Assembly: GCA_039621445.1 (NCBI GenBank)
Contig: CP154956.1
Location: 33,453,437 to 33,517,436, forward strand
Reading direction: 5' to 3'
From: Euglena gracilis
Taxonomy: Eukaryota > Euglenida > Euglenophyceae > Euglenales
DNA length: 64,000 nucleotides
The notes below the pieces were generated by a model. That model saw nothing but the letters and a program-made list of their open reading frames with translations. It was not told the origin of the DNA and made no database searches. Position numbers and translations under genes: made by a program. This document shows, one piece after another, positions 31,501 through 42,141 of the stretch. Positions within the stretch are counted from its first letter, which is position 1, and the number at the start of each line of letters is the position of its first letter.

Positions 31501-34500
31501 TATTTTAAAAATGGATTTTCGATTTTGCTTGCTTCGGCCCAGCTTCAGTCGGGTTCCAGCTGTTCCCCCATCGCAGGCGAGTCACGTAGCAGGTCCAACC
31601 GCCCTAAATTTTCCAGGCGGACCCAGGTTCGATAAGGGGTGATTTATTTCTAACGGGCAAGTCCCATGCTGGAATTTTGAATGATGCTGTTCAATGTTGT
31701 GTTGTGGAAAAGATTGCAATCGTCTCATCCAGCAACATAATTTTTGATGGTTTCTGCATGCAGCTATGAGTCCATCTTCAAGCCCGTTATGACAAGGGTT
31801 CTGGAGTCCTTCCAGCCAAATGCCATTGTTATGCAATGCGGCGCTGACAGTCTTGCTGGGGATATGCTTGGTGCGTCCATATGCTGGCATACATTTTCAA
31901 CCCGTTGATGATTTTCTTTCCACCCCATTCCGTTGGTGACGGATGTGCCTCAGTTTTCTGTGAAGTGTTTTCTCTTAAATGCATTTCCTCATTCTAACAC
32001 TGTCACAATGCCACATTGGGATGGATGTGAACAACCTGTGGGAAAAAAACCATTTCAGGAATGATTGAATTTCAGGAATTTTCAGTCGTGCTTCAGATGG
32101 AGGAGTGGTCAGTTCCCAAAAGCTGAGAGAATGTTCCAAATGATGGATAATGACACGCTTGGCTCATTGTAGGCACATTCAACCTCACGCTGAAGGGCCA
32201 TGCGAGATGCTTGCAGTTTTTGCAGAAATACAATGGGCGTGGCAAGTTTGATGGCCAACCATCAACCGTTCAGGAAATTGAAACCAGAAGCATGAGGCCT
32301 CCATGACTGTGTATTGTGTGCATCAGCCACAATTCTCTTCCTGTGGTTAGCTTCTACGAATAAATCTTCAATGAAATTTGATTCCCGTTCTGTTATTTAA
32401 CAACAAGTCACCGGACAAGGTCCATGGCCATAAAACATTTAAACAACCCCCAAAAATAAGACCCCCCCCCCAAAATAAGACCCCCCCTGGAGGTTTCCAG
32501 CAACGGACCCAAAAACAAGGGGGGATTTAGTTGACACCCTTGGTGAATTTGTGAAATCCTCGCAAGGCTAACAGAGGGGACCACACAAACCGAACTTTTG
32601 AGACATTTTCTTTGAATGAATCGACGTCTGCACAGAACAGACTTGTGAAACTCCTCTGATCCCTCAAACAGTGACCCCCAACTTATTATAACCATTCTCC
32701 CCAACGAGCCCGTGAGACTTGTACCATCACAATGCAGTGCAAGGGAAACCAAACCGATCACTACCCAACACTGGAAGCCCCAAGGCAACACCCAGGCAAA
32801 GTGGAGATTGGAAACTGGCACAGATCCACACATGAATCACATCACATCACATTACACATGAATCCGTGCCGTATTCATGTTTATTTGGATTGCGTTATTT
32901 GATTGCGGCAAGCGCCTGGTAAGCAAACACTCCGCTCCCTGAGCTGAGCTCCTTCGGTTTTCGTTCTATTCACAGTTTTTATTGTTATTGAAAATTCAGA
33001 TATTTTGTCGAACTGTGTGCATCCAATACCCCACCGCAAATGGTGGCAGACAACAGAGGGGAAGTGGTTCCACAGAATTTGCCATGCCCTGCACACAACG
33101 TACCCATGCTTGTCCTTGGTGGCGGTGGGTACACCGTGAAGAACGTCGCGCGGTGCTGGTCCTATGAAACAGCGGTGTTGTGCAACGAAGAGGTTTCCAT
33201 CCCCATGCCTATTATTTTTTTTGATTGGCTATCTCAACAAGTTCTGCAAAGAAAATGGAGAAACTCAGCAAATTGTTAGAAAGGGGGACAGGGCATGATG
33301 CATGCATGCATGCATGCCCTGCATGCACTGAACCCCCCAAGTAATAGCCCCCCCCCCCCCCGCCACAAGGGCCGACTTCCGCTGCGCAAATAATGAACCC
33401 CCCCTCTAACAGCCGTGACAGCAAAGGACAAAAGAGGAAAAAATCAGCACAAATGTTGCCAAAAATGATGAAATTGTTGCAGAAATATGTAATCAGAGTG
33501 TCCATTTTTATCAACATGTCCTAAAATACCGAAAAAGTGATTGTTGGTTCCTGTTGCTATGTTGAGGGTTTTTTGGGCTAATTTTGGCTTTAAAAGATTT
33601 GCCCAAATAATAACCCCTCCCCAAATAGTAACCCTCCCTGGACTCTGACTTCGAGTGTCCAAATAATAAACCGGGAAGGGGTTTATTATGCTGGCCCGGT
33701 ATGATATATCTCAACCCCAATACAGGTGTGTCGAGGCTCCACCAGCAAAGTTCCGGATTATTTCCACTATTTGAGTTTTTCCATCCGAGGTGTGGTTTCT
33801 AAACATCAACCCAAGTGGTGATTCCAAGTGAAAACTTTCCACACAGCGTCCTCATCGTTATCAGGTGCCCAATGAGCTTCCAACGGGCGAATTCCCAACA
33901 ACAGTGTATGCCACTGGTGAGAAGCTGCACCTCCCGCCGAAGGACGTCCCTGATACCAACACACGAGAGGTATATTTTTTTCAGTGGTCACGTTTGCATC
34001 TCTCCCCTGTGCCCCTACCCCCTATGGGCTCCCCCCCCTCCAGCAACCCCCCCCCCCCCACCATCCTGGGTGGGGCTGAACGGGAAAGCCTGGTGGGATT
34101 GTGGCGACCCCTGCCCATTTGGCTTCCTGAACCCTGCTGACTGGGTCTGTTCCAATTTTCAAAAACTCCCAAATCCTTTTCTTATTTCGGGAAAAGGGAG
34201 AGTATGAACTATTAAATACCCCCCTCCCAAATAATACCCCCCCCCCCCCTGAGGACCGACTTCGGCTGCCCAAATAATAACTCTGTGGCAAATGTGAGGG
34301 CATGGAAAAAATGAGGGGAAAAACCATAGTAGAACTGTTGCAACAAATCAAAAAAAATGGATGAAATTGGCACAGAAAATATGCCCAAACAGCACCAATT
34401 TTTCGAAAAAAAACTCACAAATGCCAAAAAACTGACCATTGGAGCCTGTGGAGGGGTTTTTGGCTTCCAGATTTTTGCCCAAATAATAAACACCCCAAAT

Positions 34501-36151
34501 AATGAACACCCCCCTGGACCCCAATTTCGAGTGTCCAAATAGCAAATGGGGGGGTTATTATTTGGGGGGGTTTAATCAAAGATTGTTCTGAAGGGTGTTA
34601 TATACGGGAAACGAAAGTCACGGGAAAAATATAACGGAGAACAATTATATTCAAATTTCGATTTTGAAAAATTATGAGAAAATTAAGGGAATCTTCAAAT
34701 TTTCAGGGAAAATGTTGGTAATTCATATTTTTTTTGGGTTGTAATGATATTTTTGACAAAAAAAATGGATTTTTTTCCTTCAATTTTGCATTCAAAATAA
34801 GCCCAAGTATTGACAACGTTACATAACCCTTTTCATTTCTTTTTTTCTTTTTCTTTTTCTTGTTGTGTGTGTGTGTGTGTGTGTGTGTGAAAATCGACGA
34901 TCCCAAAGAATGCCTCCTCCAAAGGGGTGGGAAAGGGGTGTTGGATAAAAATGGGAAAAGTTATGGGAAATCGGGCTGGTTTCCCATCATGGTTTTTGTC
35001 TCCCATAATTCCAGATTGTATGTTTTATGTTTTCATGAGTCATACGCTCCGTTTCAATCTCTTTCGCGTGGCACTGCTTCAAAGTTTATCGTGTGGTGTA
35101 TTTCATTTTGTGGCAGGTGCAGCTTCGGCTGTGTGCTGTGTTGAGGTCCCAGGCATGTGCCATATTGGGGCGTGTGAAATATTCATCAAAAAAGGTCAAA
35201 GCTGATTTTCCTCAATTCCCCCTCTATCCTTAAAAGCGCTCCGCACACGACAAGCAAAACATTTGGAAAACATGGATCTTGGCCCATGGAAAATAAGGAG
35301 CTCGGGACTGATAAAAAAACTCCGCCGCGCAATAAAACTTAAAACGGTGTCCCACGGAAGTAATTCAAACAGAGTGTAATTGTTCTTTTCGCTCGCTTTT
35401 TTTTCATTCTGACAGCAGCCGTCTTCAAGCCAGCAACTTTTTTTGCCTTAACCCTTGAAGTTTGTTTGTTTTGGTGCTGGGCTTGCCGAAAATTGGCTGA
35501 AAATGGGCTGCCTGGTGCACATTTTCTGAACTTTATCTCTGGCCCTTTTTTCACAGCTGTTTCCCCACTTTTCTGGGTTTGCAGAAGGGATGGGGGGAGT
35601 CAATAGCCACCAGTGAATTTCCTGAGCCGGTTGACCTCACCTGGGGGGTCCAACCAGCCAACATCTTTTTGCCAGCCAGCACTCCCAGTCTGGTTGCAGA
35701 TCCCCCCACACCCTGGGGGTTGAATGAAGTCAAGTCTGGCCAGCCTGGCAAAGCCGCTGGACCAGACGGAAATAAATGACGAAAATGGCAAAGTTGAGTA
35801 TTTTGAGGGGCAGGGTTTTCTTCCAAAACTCTGGTGAAATGTTTCAACCCAGTTGTATTTGGGCGTTTTCCCCATTTTCGGGTCATCCAGGCAGCCGGTG
35901 GGACCTGCAGCTGGCTGCCCCCGGGTGGGGTTCCCGCCAGTACTAATTATTCCATGACTGGAGCCCCGCCCTGGTCCCCAAGGGTGGCAACATTTCTCAA
36001 CAGCTGATGTTTTCCTTGGGGGGAGTCTGCATCCTTGTCACCTTTGCTTCCGCAGGAGCTTGAGAGGCATGTAATGCAGATATGTGAGAACATTCGCCAA
36101 CTGCAGGGCCCCCCCAGCGTACAACTGCAGACTGCAGGACGCTTTCATTGA
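24526..36151 (+). CDS. HDAC: Class I histone deacetylase (RPD3/HDAC1 type), 13 exons, N-terminus not found
   Basis: Zinc-dependent lysine deacetylase acting on histone tails, normally in nuclear corepressor complexes. Exons: 24526-24573, 24770-24865, 25115-25219, 25379-25444, 25646-25688, 27288-27352, 27728-27797, 30849-30969, 31764-31870, 32173-32231, 33097-33192, 33865-33969, 36056-36151 (TGA). The order of class I motifs is complete: [25 protein letters not shown], the double-histidine [20 protein letters not shown], zinc ligands in [16 protein letters not shown], the third ligand in [10 protein letters not shown], and [15 protein letters not shown] with the catalytic tyrosine. A C-terminal [13 protein letters not shown] helix ends the protein, so the acidic C-terminal tail of animal HDAC1/2 is absent. 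About 25-30 N-terminal residues are missing. Introns 4, 5, 6 and 10 are not GT-AG; the other eight are. The boundaries of those four are ambiguous by a few bases. Confidence 0.96.
25445..25645 (+). other. HDAC intron 4: non-GT-AG, inverted-repeat ends
   Basis: To keep the invariant NWAGGLHH the exon must end at GCA (25444) and resume at GGC (25646), giving an intron that begins CACAGG and ends GACAG. Arms 25448-25468 (AGGGCTGCC...TGGCCTG) and 25620-25638 (CAGGCCAATATGCAGCTCT) are imperfect inverted repeats. A hexamer ACAGGG occurs at both ends. Confidence 0.7.
25689..27287 (+). other. HDAC intron 5: non-GT-AG, TGCT direct repeat plus inverted ends
   Basis: The conserved GFC-YVND must be joined. 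TGCT occurs at both junctions (25688-25691 and 27287-27290), so the exact cut is ambiguous, but no choice gives GT-AG. CACACCTTTCC (25692-25702) and GGAACGGCGTG (27272-27282) are inverted with 9 of 11 matching. The intron later received a MITE at 26314. Confidence 0.72.
26314..26611. mobile_element. hAT-like MITE, 298 bp, perfect 8-bp target duplication
   Basis: Ends CAGGCTTCTTTTTAAG and CTTAAAAAGAAGCCTG are perfectly inverted (16 bp). Flanks GTCGGCAG (26306-26313 and 26612-26619) are identical. The core carries the GGCGCGAAGCGCC hairpin (26449-26461) between long C and G runs. It is inserted in another repeat (26150-26710) related to the 20265 element. Confidence 0.8.
27353..27727 (+). other. 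HDAC intron 6: 15-bp perfect terminal inverted repeats
   Basis: GGCTTTTGCTTAAGG at 27361-27375 and CCTTAAGCAAAAGCC at 27709-27723 are perfect inverses close to the two splice junctions. The codons for Val-Asp are present on both sides (GTTGAC and GTGGAC), so the intron is bracketed by a 6-bp direct repeat with one mismatch and cannot be given an AG acceptor. 375 bp, non-coding. Confidence 0.82.
28455..28502. repeat. Poly-C tract of 48 bases
   Basis: Uninterrupted C run in HDAC intron 7. Length may be imprecise because such runs are hard to sequence and assemble. Confidence 0.9.
28560..28745 (+). repeat. R1-related fragment ending in GGGGTTTATTT blocks
   Basis: Carries the GGCGCTTTGCGCC hairpin (28626-28638) followed by repeated GGGGGGTTTATATTTGGG blocks, as in the 3-prime part of R1 but with TTTAT in place of CTTAT. 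Confidence 0.5.
28752..28777. repeat. Interstitial telomere-like CCCTAA repeats
   Basis: Four CCCTAA units (one CCCTAG variant), directly after an R1-type end. CCCTAA is the C-strand of TTAGGG telomeres. Short interstitial tracts can mark repaired breaks. Confidence 0.7.
29040..29700. repeat. R1-like element with opposite-facing ends
   Basis: The left side has CCCCAAAATAAGGCCCCCC and AATAAGACCCCCC blocks. The right side (29600-29695) has the inverse GGGGTCTTATTTTTGGAGGG. The pair may bound one element. No ORF. Confidence 0.45.
29898..29910. repeat. Second short CCCTAA tract
   Basis: AACCCTAACCCTA in HDAC intron 7, again next to R1-like DNA. Confidence 0.6.
32232..33096 (+). other. HDAC intron 10: non-GT-AG, ACAA direct repeat plus inverted ends
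   Basis: The protein [14 protein letters not shown] must be continuous. ACAA is present at both junctions (32230-32233 and 33095-33098). GGGCGTGGCAAGTT (32235-32248) and AATTTGCCATGCCC (33076-33089) are inverted with 12 of 14 matching. No GT-AG placement preserves the frame. It contains an R1 fragment at 32447-32525. Confidence 0.78.
32447..32525 (-). repeat. R1 5-prime fragment, reverse orientation
   Basis: CCCCAAAATAAGACCCCCC, then CTGGAGGTTTCCAGCAACGG, then ACCCAAAAAC: the inverse of the first 60 bases of the 19.8-kb R1 copy. Confidence 0.6.
33330..33690. repeat. Element of the AAATAATAACCCC family, copy 1
   Basis: Shares with 34214-34570 a GGGCCGACTTCCGCTGC-type block, AAATAATGA, a central TGAAATTGTTGCAGAAA-like block and a distal CTGGACTCTGACTTCGAGTG then TCCAAATAATAA. 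Lies in HDAC intron 11. Confidence 0.55.
34214..34570. repeat. Element of the AAATAATAACCCC family, copy 2
   Basis: Direct-orientation copy in HDAC intron 12 with GAGGACCGACTTCGGCTGCC, CAAATAATAA and CTGGACCCCAATTTCGAGTG. A palindromic terminus TTATTATTTGGGGGGG closes it. Confidence 0.55.
34865..34888. repeat. (GT)n microsatellite
   Basis: About twelve GT units in HDAC intron 12. Confidence 0.85.
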
Positions 36152-37109
36152 TGCCACTTGGCTGACAGGTCGGCAAAGTGGTTGGGGTACGGGGGGAGGA
36201 GGCACGGGAAGGGGAGGGCTGTACGATAATCCCCACAACCCAAAAGGTGGAGGGTGGGGGGGTGGACCCCCCACCCCATCCTGGTGGGTGGGGGGGTCCA
36301 CCCCCCACCTCCCACCAGGCCTTCTTCCTGTTCTTCCGGGGGGCGCCGATTTTTTAGGTTAAAATTTCTTTGAGAAGGGTGCAATGGTGGTTGGGGGGGG
36401 TCGACCCCCCAATGTGATGCAACAATCAGGTGTGCCAATGTGATTTCTTCCCAATGCCACTGCCCCGCTCGAATTGGAGATAAGTTGTAGGGTTAGGGCA
36501 GTCTGGGACATGACACCTGTGTGACCCCACCCCCCCAGGGGTGGGTTTTCGAGAGTGGGTGGGCGGGTTGGCGGGACCAACCCCCCCCCGGTCAGGTTTT
36601 TGCCCGGCCAAAGGCTGGGCCGGAAAACTTTTTTCAGTGTTTCTGGCCGATTTTGGCCCTCATTGTCCCCCTGATTCTGATTGGGGGGCTCTCCATTTCT
36701 GATTTTTTTTTCATTTGCTTGTTATTGACACCTTTGCTGCAGTTCTACCACGTGCACCAAGGCGCATTTTCGTCCGAAATTGTTTTAATGCGCTGGCTTT
36801 TACGTTCCCTCCCCTTTGGAACCCAGGGACAGTTCATGGCCCTAAGGGAAAGGCGTGACTTAAGCGCCAGAAAAAAGAAAAGAAGAAAACCCGGTCGTTT
36901 TTTTCCGTCCCGTTCCGGAGACTCCAAGGGGGCTATTTTTTTGAACTTCTCGATGCCCTCAAAAAGACCGTCGGGGATCAGACAGGACAGGGCGCCATTA
37001 CCTTGGCCGCCGGCGACTTATGCCGTTTTGGTTTTGGTGGCGCGCTAGGCTGGGGGTTGGGGTTGCGCACTTCCTCGCGGAAAAACCGGCCAGGCGGGAA
37101 GAGGGCGTG
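36152..37109. other. Intergenic DNA after HDAC, nothing recognised
   Basis: G/C-run and GGTGGG-rich repeats at 36180-36350 and 36520-36600. No gene. Confidence 0.5.
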
Positions 37110-37205
37110 GCGCCCTGCCTTGCTCGCCGGCGGCGGTGGGGGTAAAACTGAACTACTCGTTATTTTTGCGCCGGGCAAGGATGCGACCCGCCGGAGTTGA
37201 CTGGC
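37110..37205 (+). repeat. DIRS terminal-repeat-like segment
   Basis: CCTGCCTTGCTCGCCGGCGG and CGCCGGAGTTGACTG are shared in order with 37402-37492 and with the left terminal repeat of the 48-kb DIRS element (CCTTGCCGGC, GCCGGAGTTGGCTG). It may be a solo terminus of a related element. Confidence 0.5.
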
Positions 37206-37369
37206 GGCGCGGCTAGAAAGCAGCGGCGTTGCGCCTCTCCATTTTCTTCGGAAAAACAGTAACAGACACGCTGCTCGAGTGGGTCCCGAATTTTCTGGGT
37301 GCTCCTATGGTCCCAAGGATGTACTAGCAAAATTTTGAGCAATTCTGGGTCTTGTGACGTGAAAAATCA

Positions 37370-38480
37370 GACACCTCAGGCTCCGCACTTTGCCGTTGCG
37401 AGGCCCTGCCTTGCTCGCCGGCGGTTTGTTGCGATTGTTTTTGTGCGCTTATTTAGGGGGTCCCGCTTAGTGCCGCCTCGCCGGAGTTGGCTGTTTTCTA
37501 ATTTGCCAGAACGAAGACGAACCAAGAGAAGAGGTCAATATCAAACGATTATCCGGAAGGACACGAAGCTGACGGAACATAAATTTACACCTTACAATTG
37601 ACAATTTGACTTCAATGAACAATGCTGTGGGGAAGACATTGGAATTATCCAATCGACGTGAACTACCCGGAGAAGCAGTCACCGTAGCTGGAGAACCTGA
37701 AGCTGTGGACGAGACGTGGCGAACCGTGGCCGCCCCTGCCCCCGAGTTCCTTACATCAGAAATTTCCCAACCAAAAAACCCCACCCAATGACGGCCACGG
37801 ACAGTGGACCACAGTGGTCAGAAAGACCAGCAGGAGGAAGGTACCCCCGGCCCAACATGGGCAGAACTACCTGGGACAGAAGAAACCCAGAAGATGTCAA
37901 AGAAATTTGGGAAGATGGAATCAAGGATCAAACCCATTCTACCAGAAGTTGGGCCTAGTCCCCCACAAGGGGCATCAATGGAGGCCCCAATGTGGACATC
38001 CACCAAAGTCCCCTGCTGTTCAACTCCCCAATACGGAATACAGGCAGATGGAATGTGGGCCAAGGGGGACAACATCGACCACGCCTTGGAGGCCAATTCT
38101 GCAAGCACATGCCCGTTGGACGGGGCAAAGAAGGTCTGTTTAAAACCCCTAAAATGTCTCCCATTATCAACCCCCCCCCCAAGGGGAAAAGGGGGGCCCA
38201 CAGAGGCCCCCCAAGGCTTCCAATGCAGCTGGAGACTAACATCAAGTCAAGCCAAAGACAAAGAGAGGCCAGGCCATGGGGGCCAAGGCTATTACGGCCA
38301 ACAATTTCAAGCCCACTGGGGGCATCACCTTACAGGCCCTGGGGGCCAGAAGCTTATCAGCTGCAGCCCAATAGGGCATTACTACATGGCCCAGCCCCAG
38401 GAAGACCCCCCCAAGGGACCCACAGAGGCCCTTTACTTGGACAGCGGGACAAGGTACCCAAACCCACCCAGCAACCTCCC
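37370..38480 (+). mobile_element. Second DIRS-like element, 5-prime part only
   Basis: Starts with GGCTCCGCAC and a TTGCTCGCC...CGCCGGAGTTGGCTG stretch homologous to the left terminus of the 48187 element. It continues into glycine/glutamine/tryptophan-rich gag-like reading (TVVRK, then WRP and GHQWRPQ) resembling GPWTAVVRK and RLWQP in the intact copy. Frames are broken by about 38.48 kb and no reverse transcriptase follows, so it is a truncated relic. Confidence 0.6.
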
Positions 38481-38910
38481 ATAGGTTATGCGCCAGCACT
38501 CGAGGAGGATCAACCTCCTGGACCAGATGTCGAGATGGAAGTGGAGGAAATGCCCCCACGAGCACCGACACCACGCAGAATCCCCGGAGTACCGAGGACA
38601 GTGGTTGAGATTAAGGAAGTGCCAAAAGCTACGGAAGCACCGATTCGGTGGCGACCGCAGCGCCACAGCCCGTTGGGCAGGATGAACCTTTATGGCGACG
38701 GCCGGCAGAGCTGCCCCAAGAACGCGTGCCGACTCCTCGGAGTGCCATCCGTGACCCAGCAGTCATTTAGCCCGAGGTGAAGAAGTAGGCGCACGAGGAC
38801 ACGAAGAACACCGAGTGGGAGGATCCACATGAGGATTGGATTTGGCCGGACGAGAATGCCAAGGCCGGGGATGGGAGGGTAGGAAAGAAGGGTGAGCTTG
38901 GAGACGGAAG
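38480..38910 (+). pseudogene. Decayed tail of a chromodomain gypsy polyprotein
   Basis: The plus-strand reading PEVKK, stop, AHEDTKNTEWEDPHEDWIWP aligns with EVKK then NAEWEDPPEEWVWPHED near the C-terminus of the 43-48 kb gypsy pol. In-frame stops and different flanks indicate a relic of a related element in the opposite orientation. Confidence 0.6.
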
Positions 38911-39367
38911 GTTTGCCAGGTAGTTTGTTCTGCCGCATTCTTCATTGGTCGTCGTGCACCAGCTTTCTCAATTCGCTTTTTCAGTGCGCAACGTGCAAGG
39001 CGTATCTCCGCGTTGAGCAGGAATACACCCATTCTTCCATAGAAGTCCAGCACAAGTGTAATGAAAGTCCAGGCCATTCTACTTTACGATCATTCAATTT
39101 TCTTCACTTTGTCCTCTGCCTGGGATTCACGTTCCACCGTGGTAAACTTCAGGGCGGGTAGCACAGCTTCACCCAGACCGTGCCCCGGGCCCAGGGTATC
39201 GTCTCTTTTGGCCCTCGTCACAAGAGGACCCCCCTTGTGACTTCCTGTGCCGCCACAAGTTTTACTACCCCAAGGAGGCACCCAGAAAAACTGGAGTGTT
39301 CATGTCCTACCACTACCAGAATACCAGAATGCCAGAATCAGAATACCAGAATGCCTAGACCAGGAGG

Positions 39368-40240
39368 ATGAATGTCAGTTGGATGCCGGAAGAAGATCAC
39401 TCGAAAGTGCAGGAAGTGACAGATTGGAGCTGGAGCAGATGGAGTGTCCGACTTCCAGAAGAAGGCTGGAGATCTGCATTGACAGTGTGGGATGGCCAAG
39501 AAGAAGAAGACGAATCAAGGAGTCCAGCTCCAAGCTATGAAGGTGCAGCTGAAGAACCGGAAGAGCCATTGCAGCCATTCAAGAGGAGAAATGTGGTGAT
39601 GGAGACCAGATCAGAACCAAGAGAACCAGAATCAGGACCGGCTGCTGATGAGGAGTACTACGAGGTCGACGAGCCAGAGACCCAGCCAAGACCAAGTGGA
39701 AGAGGAAGAAGGATCAAGAGGCCGTACATCTCCGAGGAGTACGCAGTGCGCTGGGAATTCATCGACCTGATGCTGGACAAGTTCAACATTCATCCAGAAG
39801 GCGTGCAAGAAGCATTTGCATCATGGAAAAATGCAAGATTTAACAAGTTCTGGACAAGGGAAGACAATGCATTTGCGAAGACATGGACAAGAGAAAAGAT
39901 ATGGGCCAATCCACCGTGGACGCTGATGAATCAAGTCATCCTCAAGATCATCGCGGACCAGGTGCAGGAGATGGTGCTGATTGCACCAGAGTGGCGTACA
40001 ACAACATGGTGGCCAGTGCTGCAGAAGATGACAGTGAAGTTCATCATCTTCGAGGAAGGAACCCGGTTCTTCGAGATCTGGGACCAGCAGGCGGGCCAAA
40101 TGCAGCCGACTGGGCAATTGCGTTGGCCAGTCCAGGCGTGCTTGGTCCAGCACCGAAGATTCCAGGAGGAGACCCTGAAGGACATGCCGACGAGGAGACG
40201 AAGGAGCAACGTCCCGAGCCCGCAGGAGAAGTGGAGATGA
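39368..40240 (+). CDS. Retroelement ORF with methyltransferase-like ANPPW domain
   Basis: A 290-residue frame. The first half is acidic and low in complexity. From about residue 120 it resembles the adenine-methyltransferase-like domain carried by DIRS-type and some gypsy elements: a FASWKN segment, FWTREDNAF, ANPPWTLM, then VLIAPEWRTTTWW. The intact DIRS element in this window has the equivalent YANPPWSII and LLIVPHWASTSWW. No reverse transcriptase adjoins it, so it is probably a fragment. Catalytic activity is doubtful because the domain is often degenerate in retroelements. A second open frame (39883-40326) overlaps it. Confidence 0.55.
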   Translation: MNVSWMPEEDHSKVQEVTDWSWSRWSVRLPEEGWRSALTVWDGQEEEDESRSPAPSYEGAAEEPEEPLQPFKRRNVVMETRSEPREPESGPAADEEYYEVDEPETQPRPSGRGRRIKRPYISEEYAVRWEFIDLMLDKFNIHPEGVQEAFASWKNARFNKFWTREDNAFAKTWTREKIWANPPWTLMNQVILKIIADQVQEMVLIAPEWRTTTWWPVLQKMTVKFIIFEEGTRFFEIWDQQAGQMQPTGQLRWPVQACLVQHRRFQEETLKDMPTRRRRSNVPSPQEKWR

Positions 40241-40329
40241 ACGTGGACCCTCCGAGGCGAGCAAGAGGAGGTACCGTCGACAGCGGTACCAGTGGTTCGC
40301 AGAGAAGTGGGAATGAGGCGGTGTAGACC

Positions 40330-41149
40330 AAGTGTTGCCTGCCCTCCCCCTCCCAGCCTAAACCCCCTCTGTGCGTGACATGCGCGGTGGTTGTGTGGCA
40401 CCCAGTTGCAGCAGCCCCCCATGTGCCATCTGGATGGATTTGGTGGGTCCATGGGTTTAATTCCCCAAGCCAATGGCAGTTTCACCAGAGAATTGTTTTT
40501 GAATTTGGGGTCACTTTGCGACAGTGGTGCACTCCATGTGCCGAGCCAGCATCCAGCAAACTGGCGACAAAAAATTCAGTCTATTGGGTAATCTTGAGCA
40601 TGGTCGGGCCGCTCCAAGGGGGTCAATCAGTGACTCTGGGTCGACTTTTGCAAAGGTGAACCCTATGCATGACCGTTGGGTTGGTGGTGGTGTTGGCTGT
40701 GTCAATTCAGCCCCCCCCCCCATGGGCTGCTGCCTGAAGGAATGCAGGCGGTGTGAACTTTATGTTACCTGCCCCTTCCCAACAAGGCTTCCCATTGGGC
40801 CACGCCGGAATGGATTGAGAATTGGAAAGTGCAGGATGTTGGTCTGGGAGTGATGGCGGTGTAGACCAATGGTTGCCTGCCCCCCCATGTCCATCATTCA
40901 TCTGGGTTGGAAAGCCATCGACATCATGTTCAACATGTCCTGGGATGCCTGGCTGTGGAGTTGGTGCGACCTCTATTGCCTGCCCCCCTGCCCTCCCTTC
41001 TGGACATTCGTGGACTATGGAGGGAAGTGCTGAACCTGGAACCTTCTTCACGGTGCCTTAATCTTAGCCTCAGAATTTGCTGCTATACGTTACTCCCCCC
41101 CCAAAAAAAACCGCCGGCCACAACCCAGCAAAAGAAAAAGGCCGAGGCC
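40330..41149. other. Retroelement-flank DNA, no gene recognised
   Basis: GGTGTAGACCAA followed by GTTGCCTGCC occurs at about 40320 and 40858, hinting at duplicated retroelement DNA. No domain was recognised. Confidence 0.4.
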
Positions 41150-41400
41150 GAAGGCCTCGCCCCCCCCCCCCGGGGCAACCCCCCCAGGGGGCCCAAAAAA
41201 GCCCAGGCCTCGGGCCCACGGGGGCCGAGGCCCCCGGGGGTAACCCCCCAGGGGGGCCCAAAAAACCCCAGGCCTCGGGCCCACGGGGGCCGAGGCCCCC
41301 CCCCCCGGGGGGTAACCCCCCCAGGGGGGCCCAAAAGCCCCAGGCCTCGGGCCACGGGGGCCGGGCCCCCCCCCCCCCCCCGAAGCCAAAGGCTTCGGGA
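41150..41400. repeat. GC-rich minisatellite, unit about 66-73 bp
   Basis: Three to four units each contain CCCAGGCCTCGGGCCCACGG, GGGCCGAGGCCCCC, GGGGTAACCCCCC and GGGGGGCCCAAAA. Each unit is itself strongly self-complementary. Confidence 0.85.
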
Positions 41401-41994
41401 CAAAAAAACCCGAAAAAAGGGCCCGGACACTCCCCGAGGCCGCCTCAAATATTGCTGAAGGCGGCACACAAACGGCCCGGGAGGGGAGTGTTGGCGGCGG
41501 CCCATGGGGTGTGGCGCCGGGCGGGACAAAAAAAGACCAACCGCGGAATCTTCCGCTTTGCGGAAGTTCCTAATTTAAATTACATGGACTGCCTCTCTGT
41601 AGGTGGGTCCAAGCCTGAACACTTCATCCATCAAGCTGGCAAAGTCTTTTGCATTCAAGTATCAAGGATAAGAAAACAAAAAACACCCCAAGGAGGCACC
41701 CAGAAAACTGTGGTTAGTTGAAAATGGGCAAAACCCACTTTCTATACATAACGCGGCGGGGGGGTGTTGGGCGTTTGCCTTGCGAGGCCTGTTTGTGTCG
41801 TGTTGCCTTCTTTCTTTGTGTCGTTGCTGTCTGCCTTTATTACGGTGTCTCTCCAGAGCGTGATCCTTCTTTGTCACCTTGTATACAGGAGGAGCACCAT
41901 TTTGGTTATATGTGATTTGTGTTTGGTGTTTGGGTGCTTGGGTTTCAGTGGGTATTCCTGGTTGGTTGTGGAGTTTGTGAATTTTGGAGGCTGT

Positions 41995-42141
41995 GTGTGT
42001 GTTTGTGTGTGTGTGTCTGTGTGCGTGTGTGCGTGTGTGCGTGTGCGCGTGTGTGTGTGCGTGTGCGTGTGCGTGTGCGTGTGCGTGTGCGTGTGCGTGT
42101 GCGTGTGCGTGTGCGTGTGCGTGTGCGTGTGCGTGTGCGTG
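41995..42141. repeat. GTGTGC/GTGCGT hexanucleotide-type microsatellite
   Basis: (GT)n grading into (GTGCGT)n. It creates long alternating Ala-His or Val-Cys frames that are artefacts. Confidence 0.9.
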
